Positions 47,894-57,588 of a DNA stretch of 64,000 bases are shown piece after piece. Positions within the stretch are counted from its first letter, which is position 1; every line of letters starts with the position of its first letter. The stretch is from an uncultured Bacteroidales bacterium (GTDB lineage: Bacteria; Bacteroidota; Bacteroidia; Bacteroidales; UBA932): contig CALVDH010000006.1 of NCBI GenBank assembly GCA_944326235.1, positions 1 through 64,000 of the forward strand. Reading direction: 5' to 3'. Position numbers and translations under genes: made by a program. Under the pieces are notes generated by a model that saw nothing but the letters and a program-made list of their open reading frames with translations, ran no database searches and was not told where the DNA came from.

Positions 47894-48811
47894 TTTGTAA
47901 AGGCGTCCCTGAAAGGTATTGCGCTGCTCCAGCCGCTGCTCGAGCAGCCTGATGAGCTCGGTATTGCGGAGCAGCCCCCAGGGGGTGGAGTTGACGAAAC
48001 GGGGCGGGACTTCCCCGGCGAAGCGCTCTATGTACAGGTCCGGGCGGAGGCGTTCCAGTAGGTCTGCAATGAAATCTAAGTACTCATCCAGGGAGAATGT
48101 AACGAAGTCGGAGGGATGCGAGGCGAACTCCCGCTCCATGGCGGTACCGCGGACGATCTGCAGCTGATGGAACTTGACCGAGTGCAGCGGCAGCTTATTT
48201 ATAATAGGTGCGTAGCCCAGCATGTCCCCGACTGTCTCTCCCGGCAACCCGAAGATGAAGTGTGCGCCCTGAGTAAGTCCCCGGGCGGCCGTCATCTCCA
48301 CGGCGCGTACCGCATCCTCGAAGGAATGCCCCCGGTTTATGCGCTGCAGTGTCCGGTCGTATACGGACTCTATGCCGTATTCGATGACCACCACGTGGTC
48401 CCGGGCCAGGGATGCCAGGTAGTCCAGCTTGTCCTCGTCCACGCAGTCGGGCCGGGTGCCTATGACGATGCCGGCCACCAGTGGGTGGGAGAGGGCTTCC
48501 TCATACACCTCACGCAGCCTCTCGAGAGGCGCGTATGTATTGGAATAGGGCTGGAAATAGGCCAGGAATTTCTCCGCCTTGCGGTAGCGGACCCGGTGGA
48601 ATTTGATGCCCTCATCGATCTGTTTGTGAATAGGAATGCCCGCTGTACTGTAGCCCGGGTGAAAGGCGGCGTTGTCGCAGTACGTGCAGCCGCCTGTCCC
48701 GACCAGTCCGTCCCGGTTCGGGCAGGTGAATCCGGCGTCCACCACCACTTTCTGCAGCCGCTCGCCGTATGTTTTCTTGAAATAGCCTATGTAGGAATTG
48801 TATCTGCCCAC
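47891..48811 (-). CDS. Radical SAM protein, YhcC (TIGR01212) family
   Basis: A 306-residue protein beginning with a GTG. The Cys residues of the 4Fe-4S cluster are in FTCPNRDGLVGTGGCTYCDN near residues 28-47, a spacing typical of this family. The later YGIESVYDRTLQRINRGHSF and HFIFGLPGET fit the radical SAM barrel. The family is thought to act on tRNA or proteins, without firm assignment. It lies 12 bases after the yhcH-like gene. Confidence 0.9.
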   Translation of the reverse strand: MGRYNSYIGYFKKTYGERLQKVVVDAGFTCPNRDGLVGTGGCTYCDNAAFHPGYSTAGIPIHKQIDEGIKFHRVRYRKAEKFLAYFQPYSNTYAPLERLREVYEEALSHPLVAGIVIGTRPDCVDEDKLDYLASLARDHVVVIEYGIESVYDRTLQRINRGHSFEDAVRAVEMTAARGLTQGAHFIFGLPGETVGDMLGYAPIINKLPLHSVKFHQLQIVRGTAMEREFASHPSDFVTFSLDEYLDFIADLLERLRPDLYIERFAGEVPPRFVNSTPWGLLRNTELIRLLEQRLEQRNTFQGRLYK

Positions 48812-48823
48812 GGCCCAAGCAGT

Positions 48824-49270
48824 CTAGAACCGGACCTTGAATACGGCCTTGCGGACTTCTCCGTCCCCGATCAGGGGTGCGTGGCAGTCCTGGGGGAAGC
48901 AGATGACCATGTTGTCGTCCCCGTAGCTGATATAGGCCTCGGGCTCTTCCTTGAGGAAGGCCACGTCTTTCTCGGCATTGTAGTCTACGTTGACGCCCAT
49001 GCACTTGGCCCTGTCCCGGAAGCCGATAATCTCAGTCCCTTCCAGAACCACGTGGATGTCTATGAAGGAGTCGTGCACTTCCAGGGGTGATTCGGACTCG
49101 TCCTTGCACTGTGCGGTGGATACGGTACACCAGATATTGTCTTCCTCGATGACGTGCTTGCCCTCGGAGAGGGTGTGCAGGTCGTTCTTACGGATGAATT
49201 CCAGCACCTTGCCGAAGGAAGCGTGCAGATTGACGTATTTTTCGAAGCTTTTGAGTGAGTCGAGTATCAT
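48824..49270 (-). CDS. YhcH/YjgK/YiaL-family cupin (possible sialic acid anomerase)
   Basis: A 148-residue beta-fold protein. EVHDSFIDIHVVLEGTEIIGF near residue 65 and the metal-binding His/Glu/Asp pattern up to FPQDCHAPLI near residue 127 are family features. Relatives (YhcH/NanQ) open or anomerise sugar rings, sometimes N-acetylneuraminate. No nan gene is nearby, so the substrate is open. Confidence 0.88.
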   Translation of the reverse strand: MILDSLKSFEKYVNLHASFGKVLEFIRKNDLHTLSEGKHVIEEDNIWCTVSTAQCKDESESPLEVHDSFIDIHVVLEGTEIIGFRDRAKCMGVNVDYNAEKDVAFLKEEPEAYISYGDDNMVICFPQDCHAPLIGDGEVRKAVFKVRF

Positions 49271-49283
49271 ATCGTATAGCAGT

Positions 49284-50432
49284 TTAATATTTCCGGTATA
49301 TGGCTCTCCGGCTCAGTGCCATGAGTACGGTGAGCAGAATGATGACGGCTGTGGCCGGATGGAATGTCTGCGGCAGCAGCCACGAGCAGATCAGTCCGAT
49401 GCCGGCAACGGCTGCGAGCAGGTCAATGATCATGTTCTTGGCCCAGCAGCTGGGCATGCAGACCGGTATGAGGAAGAGGGGGTTCATCCACAGCAGGTTC
49501 CAGTTGTCGGCTGTCCACACGTGGTGGGTCGCGAACCACATCAGGCAGATAATCACACCGCCGAGGCCCAGTATGATGTAGAGGACCGTTGAGCAGATGC
49601 TCATGAATTTCCACTTGTTCCCGCTGCGCAGATAGAATACCAGGTAGAGGACGAACAGCAGGGTAAAGACGGTGAACGGGCTGGATGCCTTGGACAGGAT
49701 GTCCTTCCATCTGCCCGGCTCCGGTGCCGGGGATGAGAGGGTGCTGCCGGCGGAGGCCAGCGGAGTGCCGTCAAGCTCAGTATTGCTGTAGTTCATCAGT
49801 ACTTCGGAAAGGCGGTCGGGCAGGAAGGCTGTCTCCCTGACGGTAATCTCCCGGTCAACCCTTGCCCCCAGTATCAGGTCAATGCCGAACATCATCCAGC
49901 GGCGGTCGCCGACCAGACGGGTCAGTTCGTCGCGGTAGGTCGTTCCGGTCAGGGTGTCCTTTATGCTGAAGTCCTTGCTGCGGTCGAAAATGTCCCGTAT
50001 GCGGGTGGCGCAGTTGTCCTGCAGGAAGTCGTAGAGGTAGTACCGGTTGGACGGTTTGTAGTTATCTGTTAGGAATGAGTATAGTTCTGCCGCCTGTAAC
50101 GGGGTGAGGCTGAGCGTCTGCTCGGAGATGCCGCGTCCGGTTGCGTCGTATGACCGCTTGAACTGCTGGAAAGAAGTTACGGACAGAAAATAGTTGAGGT
50201 CCCCGCGCAGGAAGTTGAGCATGAAATGCGGCTCCTGGAAACTGAAGGTGCCGTAGTTGAAGACCATGTCGCGCCCGTTCCGGAGATCCTTGACCCTCAG
50301 GGCCGAATGTCCGAATGCTGAGGAGATGTCCCGTCCTTGGGAACAGGTGAGAAGTGATATGCTGAGCGAGTCCCGGGCTCCGGCGCCTAGGCTCAGGATG
50401 GTCATAAGGAATATAAGTAGTATCCGTTTCAT
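49284..50432 (-). CDS. DUF4105-family membrane protein
   Basis: A 382-residue protein: signal peptide (about 1-19), a periplasmic domain with SSAFGHSALRVKD and NYGTFSFQEPHFMLNFLRGDL (the DUF4105 core, with conserved His and Asn) up to about residue 240, and then four to five hydrophobic helices (about 250-378). The family is widespread in Bacteroidota; the core is possibly related to NlpC/P60-type folds, an inference from the His-bearing GHSALRV strand. Its start region is divergent from the next gene, with overlapping promoters. Confidence 0.85.
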   Translation of the reverse strand: MKRILLIFLMTILSLGAGARDSLSISLLTCSQGRDISSAFGHSALRVKDLRNGRDMVFNYGTFSFQEPHFMLNFLRGDLNYFLSVTSFQQFKRSYDATGRGISEQTLSLTPLQAAELYSFLTDNYKPSNRYYLYDFLQDNCATRIRDIFDRSKDFSIKDTLTGTTYRDELTRLVGDRRWMMFGIDLILGARVDREITVRETAFLPDRLSEVLMNYSNTELDGTPLASAGSTLSSPAPEPGRWKDILSKASSPFTVFTLLFVLYLVFYLRSGNKWKFMSICSTVLYIILGLGGVIICLMWFATHHVWTADNWNLLWMNPLFLIPVCMPSCWAKNMIIDLLAAVAGIGLICSWLLPQTFHPATAVIILLTVLMALSRRAIYRKY

Positions 50433-50440
50433 AATAAATT

Positions 50441-50472
50441 TTTCAAAAATAAGAAAAACTCGCCTATATTTG
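50441..50472 (+). promoter_or_regulatory. Promoter giving a near-leaderless transcript of the NlpC/P60 gene
   Basis: TTTC at 50441-50444 and TATATTTG at 50465-50472 are 20 bases apart. The ATG at 50478 is only five bases after the -7 box, where transcription normally begins, so the mRNA should have almost no 5' leader. On the opposite strand TATTTTTG at 50451-50444 could serve the divergent DUF4105 gene. Confidence 0.6.
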
Positions 50473-50477
50473 CAGGA

Positions 50478-51440
50478 ATGAAGAAAGTTTTGCTCATATT
50501 TCTGTCCCTTATCCTGTTCTCCCCGCTGCGGGCGGAGGTCCGGAAGGGCATGGCGCTGGTCTCAGTGTCAGTTACAGATATGAAGAAATCTCCTGATTAT
50601 CAGTCCGAGACGGTCTCACAGGCCATGATGGGCACTCCTGTAGAGGTCACAGGAAAGGAAGGTTACTGGTATTCTATCGTGACGCCTGAGGGATATGAGG
50701 GCTGGACTACGGAGCAGAACATCGCTCTGTTTTCGGAGGATGGACTGGAGGAGTGGAAGCAGGCGGAGCGTCTGATCGTCAAGGATTATTTCATACTTGT
50801 GACGGAGGCTCCGGAAGAAGGGACGGCAGTCCTTTCAGACTGTGTGATGGGCAATATTCTGGAAAAGGACAATGCTCCGGAGCAGAAAGGCTTCACACCG
50901 GTGATCCTGCCCGACGGACGGAAGGGGTTTGTCCCTGCCGGCAGTGTGGCTCCGCTGAAGGAATGGATGGAGGAGGCGGCCGCTCCTACGGGGGACGACA
51001 TAGTCGCCACGGCCAGACTTTTCCAGGGATTTCCTTATCTTTGGGGAGGGCTGTCCCCTAAGGGGATGGACTGCAGCGGCCTGGTGAAGCTGAGTTATTT
51101 TCTGAACGGAATCATTCTGCTGCGGGACGCTTCCCAGCAGATAGGAACCGGCGGAGTGCTGGATGCCGGCGATATCGTGGGTAACCTTCAGGCAGGCGAC
51201 CTGGTGTTTTTCGGTCGCAGCGCTACGGATACACGCGGCAGGAGTGTCAGCCATGTGGGCATCTGCATGGGAGACGGAATGATGATTCATTCGTCCCTGC
51301 GGGTTAGGATCAATTCACTGCTGCCGGGACGGCCCGACTCCTACACCGGCAAGAAGATAGTGGGGGCCTGCCGTATCCTCGGACATCAGGACACTGAGCC
51401 GGGGATAGTGACGGTCCTGAAGCATCCGTGGTATTTTTAG
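50478..51440 (+). CDS. C40-family (NlpC/P60) peptidase with SH3-like domains
   Basis: A 320-residue exported protein: signal peptide (about 1-19), two SH3-like regions (about 25-75 and 95-155) and an NlpC/P60 domain. The catalytic Cys is in MDCSGLVKLSYF near residue 198 and His in SHVGICMG near residue 258. Likely cuts D-Glu-diamino-acid links in peptidoglycan fragments during recycling, as known for similar Bacteroides enzymes. Confidence 0.93.
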   Translation: MKKVLLIFLSLILFSPLRAEVRKGMALVSVSVTDMKKSPDYQSETVSQAMMGTPVEVTGKEGYWYSIVTPEGYEGWTTEQNIALFSEDGLEEWKQAERLIVKDYFILVTEAPEEGTAVLSDCVMGNILEKDNAPEQKGFTPVILPDGRKGFVPAGSVAPLKEWMEEAAAPTGDDIVATARLFQGFPYLWGGLSPKGMDCSGLVKLSYFLNGIILLRDASQQIGTGGVLDAGDIVGNLQAGDLVFFGRSATDTRGRSVSHVGICMGDGMMIHSSLRVRINSLLPGRPDSYTGKKIVGACRILGHQDTEPGIVTVLKHPWYF

Positions 51441-51478
51441 GAAAGTTAACAGTTTATAATTTATAAATCGCGATTATC

Positions 51479-51760
51479 ATGAATTTAAGAGTTATCAAAA
51501 AAGACATCAACTACATGGTGGATGAGTTCGTTTCAGACGCAGTCATCAGCATGAGTTTCCACGACGACAACGAGAAGGCCGAGCAGATAGTCAGCCTTAT
51601 CAACGAAGTACTCGACCTCAGGGACGAGATGCTGTCCAGAGTCAGCCACCCCGAGGGAGACAAGAGAGCATATTACCGCAACCTCACCGACGAGCTGCTC
51701 AGCGCTCTCGATGTAAAATACGACAGTCTCAGTGCAATAGTGGCCAAGAAAGCCGAGTAA
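51479..51760 (+). CDS. Small conserved protein of unknown function
   Basis: A 93-residue acidic, helical protein without signal peptide or membrane helix. I recall similar short proteins in Bacteroidales but no named family. It shows repeated acidic pairs and an RVSHPEGDKRAYYRNL segment near the middle. It lies 17 bases before guaB and may be co-transcribed with it. Confidence 0.7.
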   Translation: MNLRVIKKDINYMVDEFVSDAVISMSFHDDNEKAEQIVSLINEVLDLRDEMLSRVSHPEGDKRAYYRNLTDELLSALDVKYDSLSAIVAKKAE

Positions 51761-51777
51761 ATCCAGGAGCGGCCGCT

Positions 51778-53247
51778 ATGCAGATGTACACCAACTCACC
51801 CATAGTGGAGGGCCTCACCTTTGATGACGTCCTCCTCATCCCGGCCCACTCGGACGTGCTGCCCCGCGAGGTGGACATCACCACGAAGCTGACCCGGGAG
51901 ATATCCCTCCATACTCCCATCGTGTCCGCGGCCATGGATACCGTGACCGAGGCAGATCTGGCGATAGCCATCGCCCGTGAGGGAGGTATCGGAGTGATAC
52001 ACAAGAATATGCCCATCGAGGTACAGATGGAGCAGGTGCGCAAGGTCAAGAGGGCGGAGAACGGCATGATCTACGACCCTGTGACCATCCGCGAGAACGC
52101 CACGGTCGGTGACGCCCTCAAGCTCATGCACGAGAACCACATAGGCGGCATACCCGTCGTGGACGCCCGCGGCATGCTCTGCGGTATCGTAACCAACCGA
52201 GACCTCCGTTTCCAGGACAATCCCAAGACTCCCGTGTCCGAGGTGATGACCAAGGAGAACCTGATCACCACCACCGACGGCACCAATCTCAAGGAGGCCA
52301 CCGACCTCCTGCGGCGCTACAAGATCGAGAAGCTCCTCGTGGTGGACAAGGAAGGTCATCTGGCCGGCCTTATCACCTACAAGGACATCATGAAGATCAA
52401 GGACAATCCCACCGCCAGCAAGGATGCCAAGGGCCGTCTGCTCGTGGCCGCCGCCGTTGGCATCAACTCCGAGAGTGTCCAGAAGGTGGAGATGCTGATG
52501 ACTGTGGAGCCCGATGCACTGGTCTTCGACACCGCCCACGGTCATTCGGAGGGTGTGCTGAGAGTCCTGAAGACAGTCCGTCAGAAGTTCCCCGACCTGC
52601 AGATCATCGCCGGCAACATCGCTACCGGTGAGGCCGCCAAGGCTCTGAAGGAGTGCGGAGTGGACGCCGTGAAGGTCGGCATAGGCCCCGGATCCATCTG
52701 CACCACCCGTATCATTGCCGGTGTGGGCGTGCCCCAGCTTTCCGCAGTCATGATGGCCGCCGAGGCCCTGAAGGGCTCCGGCATCCCAGTTATCGCCGAC
52801 GGCGGTATCCGCTACTCGGGCGACATCGTCAAGGCCCTGGCCGCCGGTGCCGACACCATCATGGCCGGCTCGCTCTTCGCCGGTGTGGAGGAGTCTCCCG
52901 GAGAGACCATCATCCTCAACGGACGTAAGTTCAAGTCCTACCGCGGAATGGGCTCGCTCGAGGCCATGCAGCTGGGCTCCAAGGACCGCTACTTCCAGGA
53001 CATGGAGGAGGACATCAAGAAACTCGTGCCGGAGGGCATTGTCGCCCAGGTGCCTTACAAAGGTACTCTCTCCGAGGTGGTATACCAGCTTATCGGAGGT
53101 CTCCGTGCAGGTATGGGTTACTGCGGAGCACACAACCTGGCCGAACTCAAGAACGCCCGCTTCGTGCGCATCACCGCCGCCGGGATGGCCGAGAGTCATC
53201 CCCACGATGTCACCATTACCCGCGAGGCACCCAACTACAGCAGGTAA
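51778..53247 (+). CDS. guaB: IMP dehydrogenase
   Basis: A 489-residue enzyme making XMP, the first step towards GMP. The TIM barrel ([15 protein letters not shown] at residues 15-29) is split by two CBS domains (about 95-205). The catalytic Cys is in [17 protein letters not shown] near residue 307 and the flap holds SKDRYFQ near residue 401. It is followed by the SurA-type chaperone pair, an arrangement I have seen in Bacteroides. Confidence 0.97.
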   Translation: MQMYTNSPIVEGLTFDDVLLIPAHSDVLPREVDITTKLTREISLHTPIVSAAMDTVTEADLAIAIAREGGIGVIHKNMPIEVQMEQVRKVKRAENGMIYDPVTIRENATVGDALKLMHENHIGGIPVVDARGMLCGIVTNRDLRFQDNPKTPVSEVMTKENLITTTDGTNLKEATDLLRRYKIEKLLVVDKEGHLAGLITYKDIMKIKDNPTASKDAKGRLLVAAAVGINSESVQKVEMLMTVEPDALVFDTAHGHSEGVLRVLKTVRQKFPDLQIIAGNIATGEAAKALKECGVDAVKVGIGPGSICTTRIIAGVGVPQLSAVMMAAEALKGSGIPVIADGGIRYSGDIVKALAAGADTIMAGSLFAGVEESPGETIILNGRKFKSYRGMGSLEAMQLGSKDRYFQDMEEDIKKLVPEGIVAQVPYKGTLSEVVYQLIGGLRAGMGYCGAHNLAELKNARFVRITAAGMAESHPHDVTITREAPNYSR

Positions 53248-53271
53248 TAAGCTGAGAGTCCGCGCACTGCG

Positions 53272-54120
53272 ATGAGGAAAACTCTCTGGATACTGCTGTT
53301 GTGTCTAAGTGTATCGTCCTGCCGTCTCTACGACCGTCTCTTCAAGGGAGACGCTGTCGCCAGAGTCGGCAAGGATGTCTTGTACCGCAGCGATATAGAG
53401 AAACTCAATATCAAAGGATTCTCACCGGAGGACAGTGTGCGCATGGTGGAACGCTACATTCAGTCCTGGGCCAAGGACCGTCTGCTTCTGGACATGGCCG
53501 AGAGCCGTCTGTCCAAGGCGGACAGGGATGTGACCGTGCAGCTGGAGGAGTACCGCCGTCAGCTGCTGGTCTACCGCTATGAGCAGCAGTACGTGGAGCA
53601 GCGTCTGGATACCGTGATATCGGAGCAGGAGTACCGGGATTTCTACGATGCCAACCCTTCCAGCTTCACGACCCACATACCCCTGATCCGCGGTGTCTAT
53701 ATTAAAGTGAGTGACAACTCTCCCAACCTCAATCCCATAAAGTCCCTCTACCGTTCCCGGGTGCAGGAGGACCTTGATCGTCTGGACCAGCTGTGCTACT
53801 CGTCGGCCGAGCGTTACTATTTCCTGGACGAATGGACCGGACTGGACGCCATAGTCGAGGGGACAGGCCTGGATGTCGCGGCCATGGCACGGATACTGGA
53901 AGGAAGATCCGGTCTTGAGAGGTCTCATCTCGGTTATACCTACTTGATAGAGGTGGATGATTATGTCCCGGCAGGGGCACTGGCTCCTTACGAATACTGC
54001 CGCGACAGGATAAGGGATGTTATACTGAGCCGGAGAAAACAGGAACTTCTGACAAGTTTGGAACGAAATCTGCTTAATGATGCGATAGGTTCCGAAAAAT
54101 TGAAAATATATAAGGAGTAA
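53272..54120 (+). CDS. SurA/PpiC-like periplasmic lipoprotein
   Basis: A 282-residue protein with a lipoprotein signal (SVSSC, Cys near residue 17). It has the SurA N-terminal pattern (VARVGKDVLYRSDIEKL near residue 29; MVERYIQSWAKDRLLLDMAE) and a degenerate parvulin region. It probably is an outer-membrane-protein chaperone whose isomerase centre is lost. The next gene, one base away, is a fuller SurA. Confidence 0.85.
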   Translation: MRKTLWILLLCLSVSSCRLYDRLFKGDAVARVGKDVLYRSDIEKLNIKGFSPEDSVRMVERYIQSWAKDRLLLDMAESRLSKADRDVTVQLEEYRRQLLVYRYEQQYVEQRLDTVISEQEYRDFYDANPSSFTTHIPLIRGVYIKVSDNSPNLNPIKSLYRSRVQEDLDRLDQLCYSSAERYYFLDEWTGLDAIVEGTGLDVAAMARILEGRSGLERSHLGYTYLIEVDDYVPAGALAPYEYCRDRIRDVILSRRKQELLTSLERNLLNDAIGSEKLKIYKE

Positions 54121-54121
54121 G

Positions 54122-55483
54122 ATGAAGATAAAAGCACTTATTGCGGCACTGGCTATAATGGGTATGACCTTTCCCCACGTGTCCGCCCAGAAGTATGACG
54201 GAGTGATAGACAAGACTGTCGCCCTGGTAGGAAACAGCATGATTCTCCTGTCCCAGATCGAGGGGGAGGTACAGATGATGCAGTTCCAGGGTTATGTCTC
54301 GGACCGCAACCTGCGTTGCGAGGTCCTGGAGAACATGCTGGTCTCCAAACTGTTTTATACGCAGGCTCAGTTGGACAGCCTTACGGTCAATCCCGATATG
54401 GTGGATGCTGCCCTGGAGGAGAGGGTAAACAATATCCTGACCCAGCTCGGCGGAGAGGAGCAGGTGGAGAAGTATTTCGGCAAGCCGCTTCACAAGCTGC
54501 GTCAGGAGTGGAGAGAGGCCTTTATGGAACAGAATCTGGTACAGGAGATGCAGCGGACAGTTGCAGGAGGCATTACAGAGGTGACTCCCAAGGAGGTACA
54601 GCAGTTCTACCGGAATATCCCGGCGGACAGCCTGCCGATAATTCCGACTCAGTATCAGTATAGTCAGATAGTGCTCTATCCCGATACGGAGCGGGCCAAA
54701 CTGGAGGTGCGCGAGCGGCTGCTGGAGTTCCGTCAGAGGATTCTTGACGGAGAGAAATTCTCCATGCTGGCGACTCTCTATTCGGAAGATCCCGGCAGCG
54801 CGATGCGGGGCGGAGAACTCGGAATGGCATCGAAGTCGATTTTCTGGCCTGCCTTCAGTGATGCGGCCATGGCCCTCAATGAGGGACAGGTCTCCCCGAT
54901 AGTGGAGACCCCCGACGGATTCCATCTCATACAGATGATTTCCAAGAAGGGCGACATGTTCAATGCCCGCCATATCCTCCTCAAGCCCAAGTATACGGTC
55001 GATGACAGGGACTCCGCGTTCATCCGCCTGGACTCAATCCGGAACGTGGTGATGGAGGACAGCCTGACTTTTGCCCAGGCGGCCAGAATCTACTCCCAGG
55101 ACACCAAGAGCCGCACCAACGGTGGGCTGGTCTCCGACCCCAATACCGGAGCGCCGTTCTTCGAGATGGACCGTCTCAAGCCTGCGGATTACAACGTCCT
55201 CAAGGATATGAAGGAAGGAGATGTCTCCATGCCCTTTGAATCCGTGGATGACGAGGGCCGCAGCGGCAATACAGTCTATAAGATAATCCGTCTGGAGAAG
55301 ATCCGTCCCTCACATACGGCTTCGGTTGAGGAGGATTTCAACGTCCTGCTGGATATCGCCACCAACGACAAGTCCGTAAAAGCCATCGAGAAGTTTATAA
55401 AGGAGAAACAGGGTACTACCTATATTGTAATCGACCCGATGTTCCGGAAATGTGATTTCCGGCGGGACGGCTGGATCAAATAA
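54122..55483 (+). CDS. SurA-like peptidyl-prolyl isomerase/chaperone
   Basis: A 453-residue exported protein (signal peptide about 1-21). The SurA N-terminal chaperone domain (VALVGNSMILLSQIEGEV near residue 36) is followed by two parvulin domains: about 175-280 (ATLYSEDPGSAMRGGELGMA) and about 283-390 (ARHILLKPKY; ARIYSQDTKSRTNGGLV). It carries outer membrane proteins across the periplasm. Translated right after its lipoprotein paralogue. Confidence 0.93.
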   Translation: MKIKALIAALAIMGMTFPHVSAQKYDGVIDKTVALVGNSMILLSQIEGEVQMMQFQGYVSDRNLRCEVLENMLVSKLFYTQAQLDSLTVNPDMVDAALEERVNNILTQLGGEEQVEKYFGKPLHKLRQEWREAFMEQNLVQEMQRTVAGGITEVTPKEVQQFYRNIPADSLPIIPTQYQYSQIVLYPDTERAKLEVRERLLEFRQRILDGEKFSMLATLYSEDPGSAMRGGELGMASKSIFWPAFSDAAMALNEGQVSPIVETPDGFHLIQMISKKGDMFNARHILLKPKYTVDDRDSAFIRLDSIRNVVMEDSLTFAQAARIYSQDTKSRTNGGLVSDPNTGAPFFEMDRLKPADYNVLKDMKEGDVSMPFESVDDEGRSGNTVYKIIRLEKIRPSHTASVEEDFNVLLDIATNDKSVKAIEKFIKEKQGTTYIVIDPMFRKCDFRRDGWIK

Positions 55484-55488
55484 GTAGG

Positions 55489-57540
55489 ATGGGAAGGCTC
55501 CGGACGCTCATATCACTGCTGATTCTGCTTTCTGTGCTGCCTTTGCGGGCCCAGGACAGCAGAGACTCGCTTGTCCGTCTCCTTCAGGCAGATATGGCGC
55601 GTCTGGTGGAGATAAACGGGAAAGAATACCGGAAGGTGGTCGGTGATGCGGTATTCCTGCACAATGACACATACCTGTACTGCGACAGCGCGTACTGGAA
55701 TGTCTCCGAGGAATATATCGATGCTCTGGGCAGTATCAGAATAGTTCAGGAGAACACGGTCCTGACCGGAGACAGCATCAAGTACGTCATCCCCGAGAAT
55801 ACGGCCAAGTTCCGTGGGCATCTGGTGGAACTGGTGGACAGAGACAGCAATGTATTGAGAACCAATTATCTGGATTACAATACAAAAGACAGTGTCGCCC
55901 TTTTCTACCGCGGAGGGGCGATGAAGGATTCGGACGGTAACCTGATAGAGAGTATCACCGGAAGGTACAGTTCTCCCCTTGAGCGTTTTGACTTCATAGG
56001 TCAGGTGGAGATGTTCTCGGACTCCCTGTTCTTCGTATGTGATACGCTCTATTATGATACTCAGAGGGAAATCGCCCGTTTCCATGGCAATACTCAGGGC
56101 TGGTACGGGGACAATTCCATTTCTTCCGGAGCCGGCCGCTACGAGAGGATGGTGGAGAAGCTCTATTTCCGGAAGGATGTCCACATTCTGACGGAGGACT
56201 ATGAGATGTGGAGCGACTCTCTCTACTATGACCGGCTTACAGAATATTCCCATCTTCTCGGCAATGTCCAGCTTCTGGACACGGTGGACAATGCCATAGC
56301 GCTGGCGGGGGAACTGCGGTTCTGGAACGAGCCGCGGAGAGCCGAGCTCTACCGCTCTCCGGCTCTGGTGACGATAGACGAGAATGAGGAGGGTGAGCGT
56401 GATTCGGTGTTCATGTCCGCAGATACATTGATATATTATACCATGCGCATGTGCGACGTGGACAGTGCGGTCGTAGCGGCGGCGAAGGAAAGATACGAGG
56501 CGGCGCTTGTCGATCCCATGCAGCAGAAAAAATCTTCCGGATCTCCGGCGGCAGGGGCCTCCGGAGCGGCGGCGGCCGGCTCGGCCAGGTCTGCCGGAGC
56601 ATCGGCGGCAGCCAGGCGGCAGCCAGGGCCCGGAACCCTTCCTTCTCCGTATTACCCGCCTGAGGATACGCTGTCTGTGACAGACTCCATTCCGGCATCG
56701 GATTCCCTTTCCGTCCGGGATTCGCTGTCAGTCACTGACTCCCTCTCTGTTACAGATTCTCTTTCTGTCCCCGACTCCCTTTCCGTGACGGACTCGCTGG
56801 AACTGCCCCCTCCTCCGGATACCACTGAAGTTACGTTCATGGAGGCATGGCATCATGTGCGCATCTATAAGAGTGACATACAGATACGTTGTGACTCACT
56901 GCTGTTCACATCCATTGACTCCATTGCCCGTCTGTTCACGGAACCGGTGCTGTGGTATGAAATCAAGAGCCAGATAACGGCTGACAGCATGCAGTTCCTT
57001 TTCCGCAACCAGACCCTGGACAGGGGGTATCTGTTCTCCAATGCGTTCGTTATATCGGAGGAAGAACCGGACAAGTATTATCATCAGATAAAGTCTCCTG
57101 AGATGATAGGCTATTTCGAGAACAGTCAGGTCTCCCGGTTTGATGCTCTCGGCGGGGTGACGGCCATGTTCTATGTGGCTGAGGATTCTGTAATTACTAC
57201 GATGAACCAAAAGGAATGCCGGCTGATGACCGGGCGTCTCAAGGACGGGCAGCTGCAGAGGATACTCTATACCGAGAATATCAAGAGTGATGCCTGGCCT
57301 GTATGGAAGCTGACTCTGGAACAGAGCCGTCTCAGGGATTTCAACTGGACTCCGGAACTTCGTCCCGCATCCCGTTACGACGTGACATCCAGAGGAGTCC
57401 GTGCTTCCAGGAGGGCGGAGTCGGTGCCTTCTCCGGATTTTCCGACATTCAAATATGCCGAAAAATATTTCGAGGGGTACATGCGGGGCATAATACGGGA
57501 AATAGACGGCAGAAAGCCTTTGATTTGGATAGAAAGATGA
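55489..57540 (+). CDS. OstA/LptA-like outer-envelope protein with Ser/Asp-rich linker
   Basis: A 683-residue protein with a signal peptide (about 1-22) and an OstA-type beta domain (about 45-310: VVGDAVFLHNDTYLYCDSAYWN, then repeated VxLxGDSIKY-like strands) as in LptA/LptD. A low-complexity stretch (about 345-445) is Ala/Ser-rich and then repeats S-L-S-V-T-D-S; a second beta-rich region follows (about 450-600). Likely involved in LPS transport; the SurA genes upstream support an outer-membrane role. Confidence 0.85.
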   Translation: MGRLRTLISLLILLSVLPLRAQDSRDSLVRLLQADMARLVEINGKEYRKVVGDAVFLHNDTYLYCDSAYWNVSEEYIDALGSIRIVQENTVLTGDSIKYVIPENTAKFRGHLVELVDRDSNVLRTNYLDYNTKDSVALFYRGGAMKDSDGNLIESITGRYSSPLERFDFIGQVEMFSDSLFFVCDTLYYDTQREIARFHGNTQGWYGDNSISSGAGRYERMVEKLYFRKDVHILTEDYEMWSDSLYYDRLTEYSHLLGNVQLLDTVDNAIALAGELRFWNEPRRAELYRSPALVTIDENEEGERDSVFMSADTLIYYTMRMCDVDSAVVAAAKERYEAALVDPMQQKKSSGSPAAGASGAAAAGSARSAGASAAARRQPGPGTLPSPYYPPEDTLSVTDSIPASDSLSVRDSLSVTDSLSVTDSLSVPDSLSVTDSLELPPPPDTTEVTFMEAWHHVRIYKSDIQIRCDSLLFTSIDSIARLFTEPVLWYEIKSQITADSMQFLFRNQTLDRGYLFSNAFVISEEEPDKYYHQIKSPEMIGYFENSQVSRFDALGGVTAMFYVAEDSVITTMNQKECRLMTGRLKDGQLQRILYTENIKSDAWPVWKLTLEQSRLRDFNWTPELRPASRYDVTSRGVRASRRAESVPSPDFPTFKYAEKYFEGYMRGIIREIDGRKPLIWIER

Positions 57541-57550
57541 GATTTTTTTG

Positions 57551-57558
57551 TACATTTG
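57551..57558 (+). promoter_or_regulatory. Candidate -7 box before hutH
   Basis: TACATTTG fits TAnnTTTG and lies 30 bases before the hutH ATG. A TTTG at 57524-57527 is 23 bases upstream, longer than normal, so the assignment is moderate. Confidence 0.5.
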
Positions 57559-57588
57559 TAGGTTAATTGACTAAAAACCTATAAACGT

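Noticed and set aside
56640..56800. Tandem DNA repeat or frameshift in the OstA-like gene.
   Set aside because: The Ser/Val/Thr/Asp repeats differ in codon use between units and the frame stays open, so it is a protein-level repeat.
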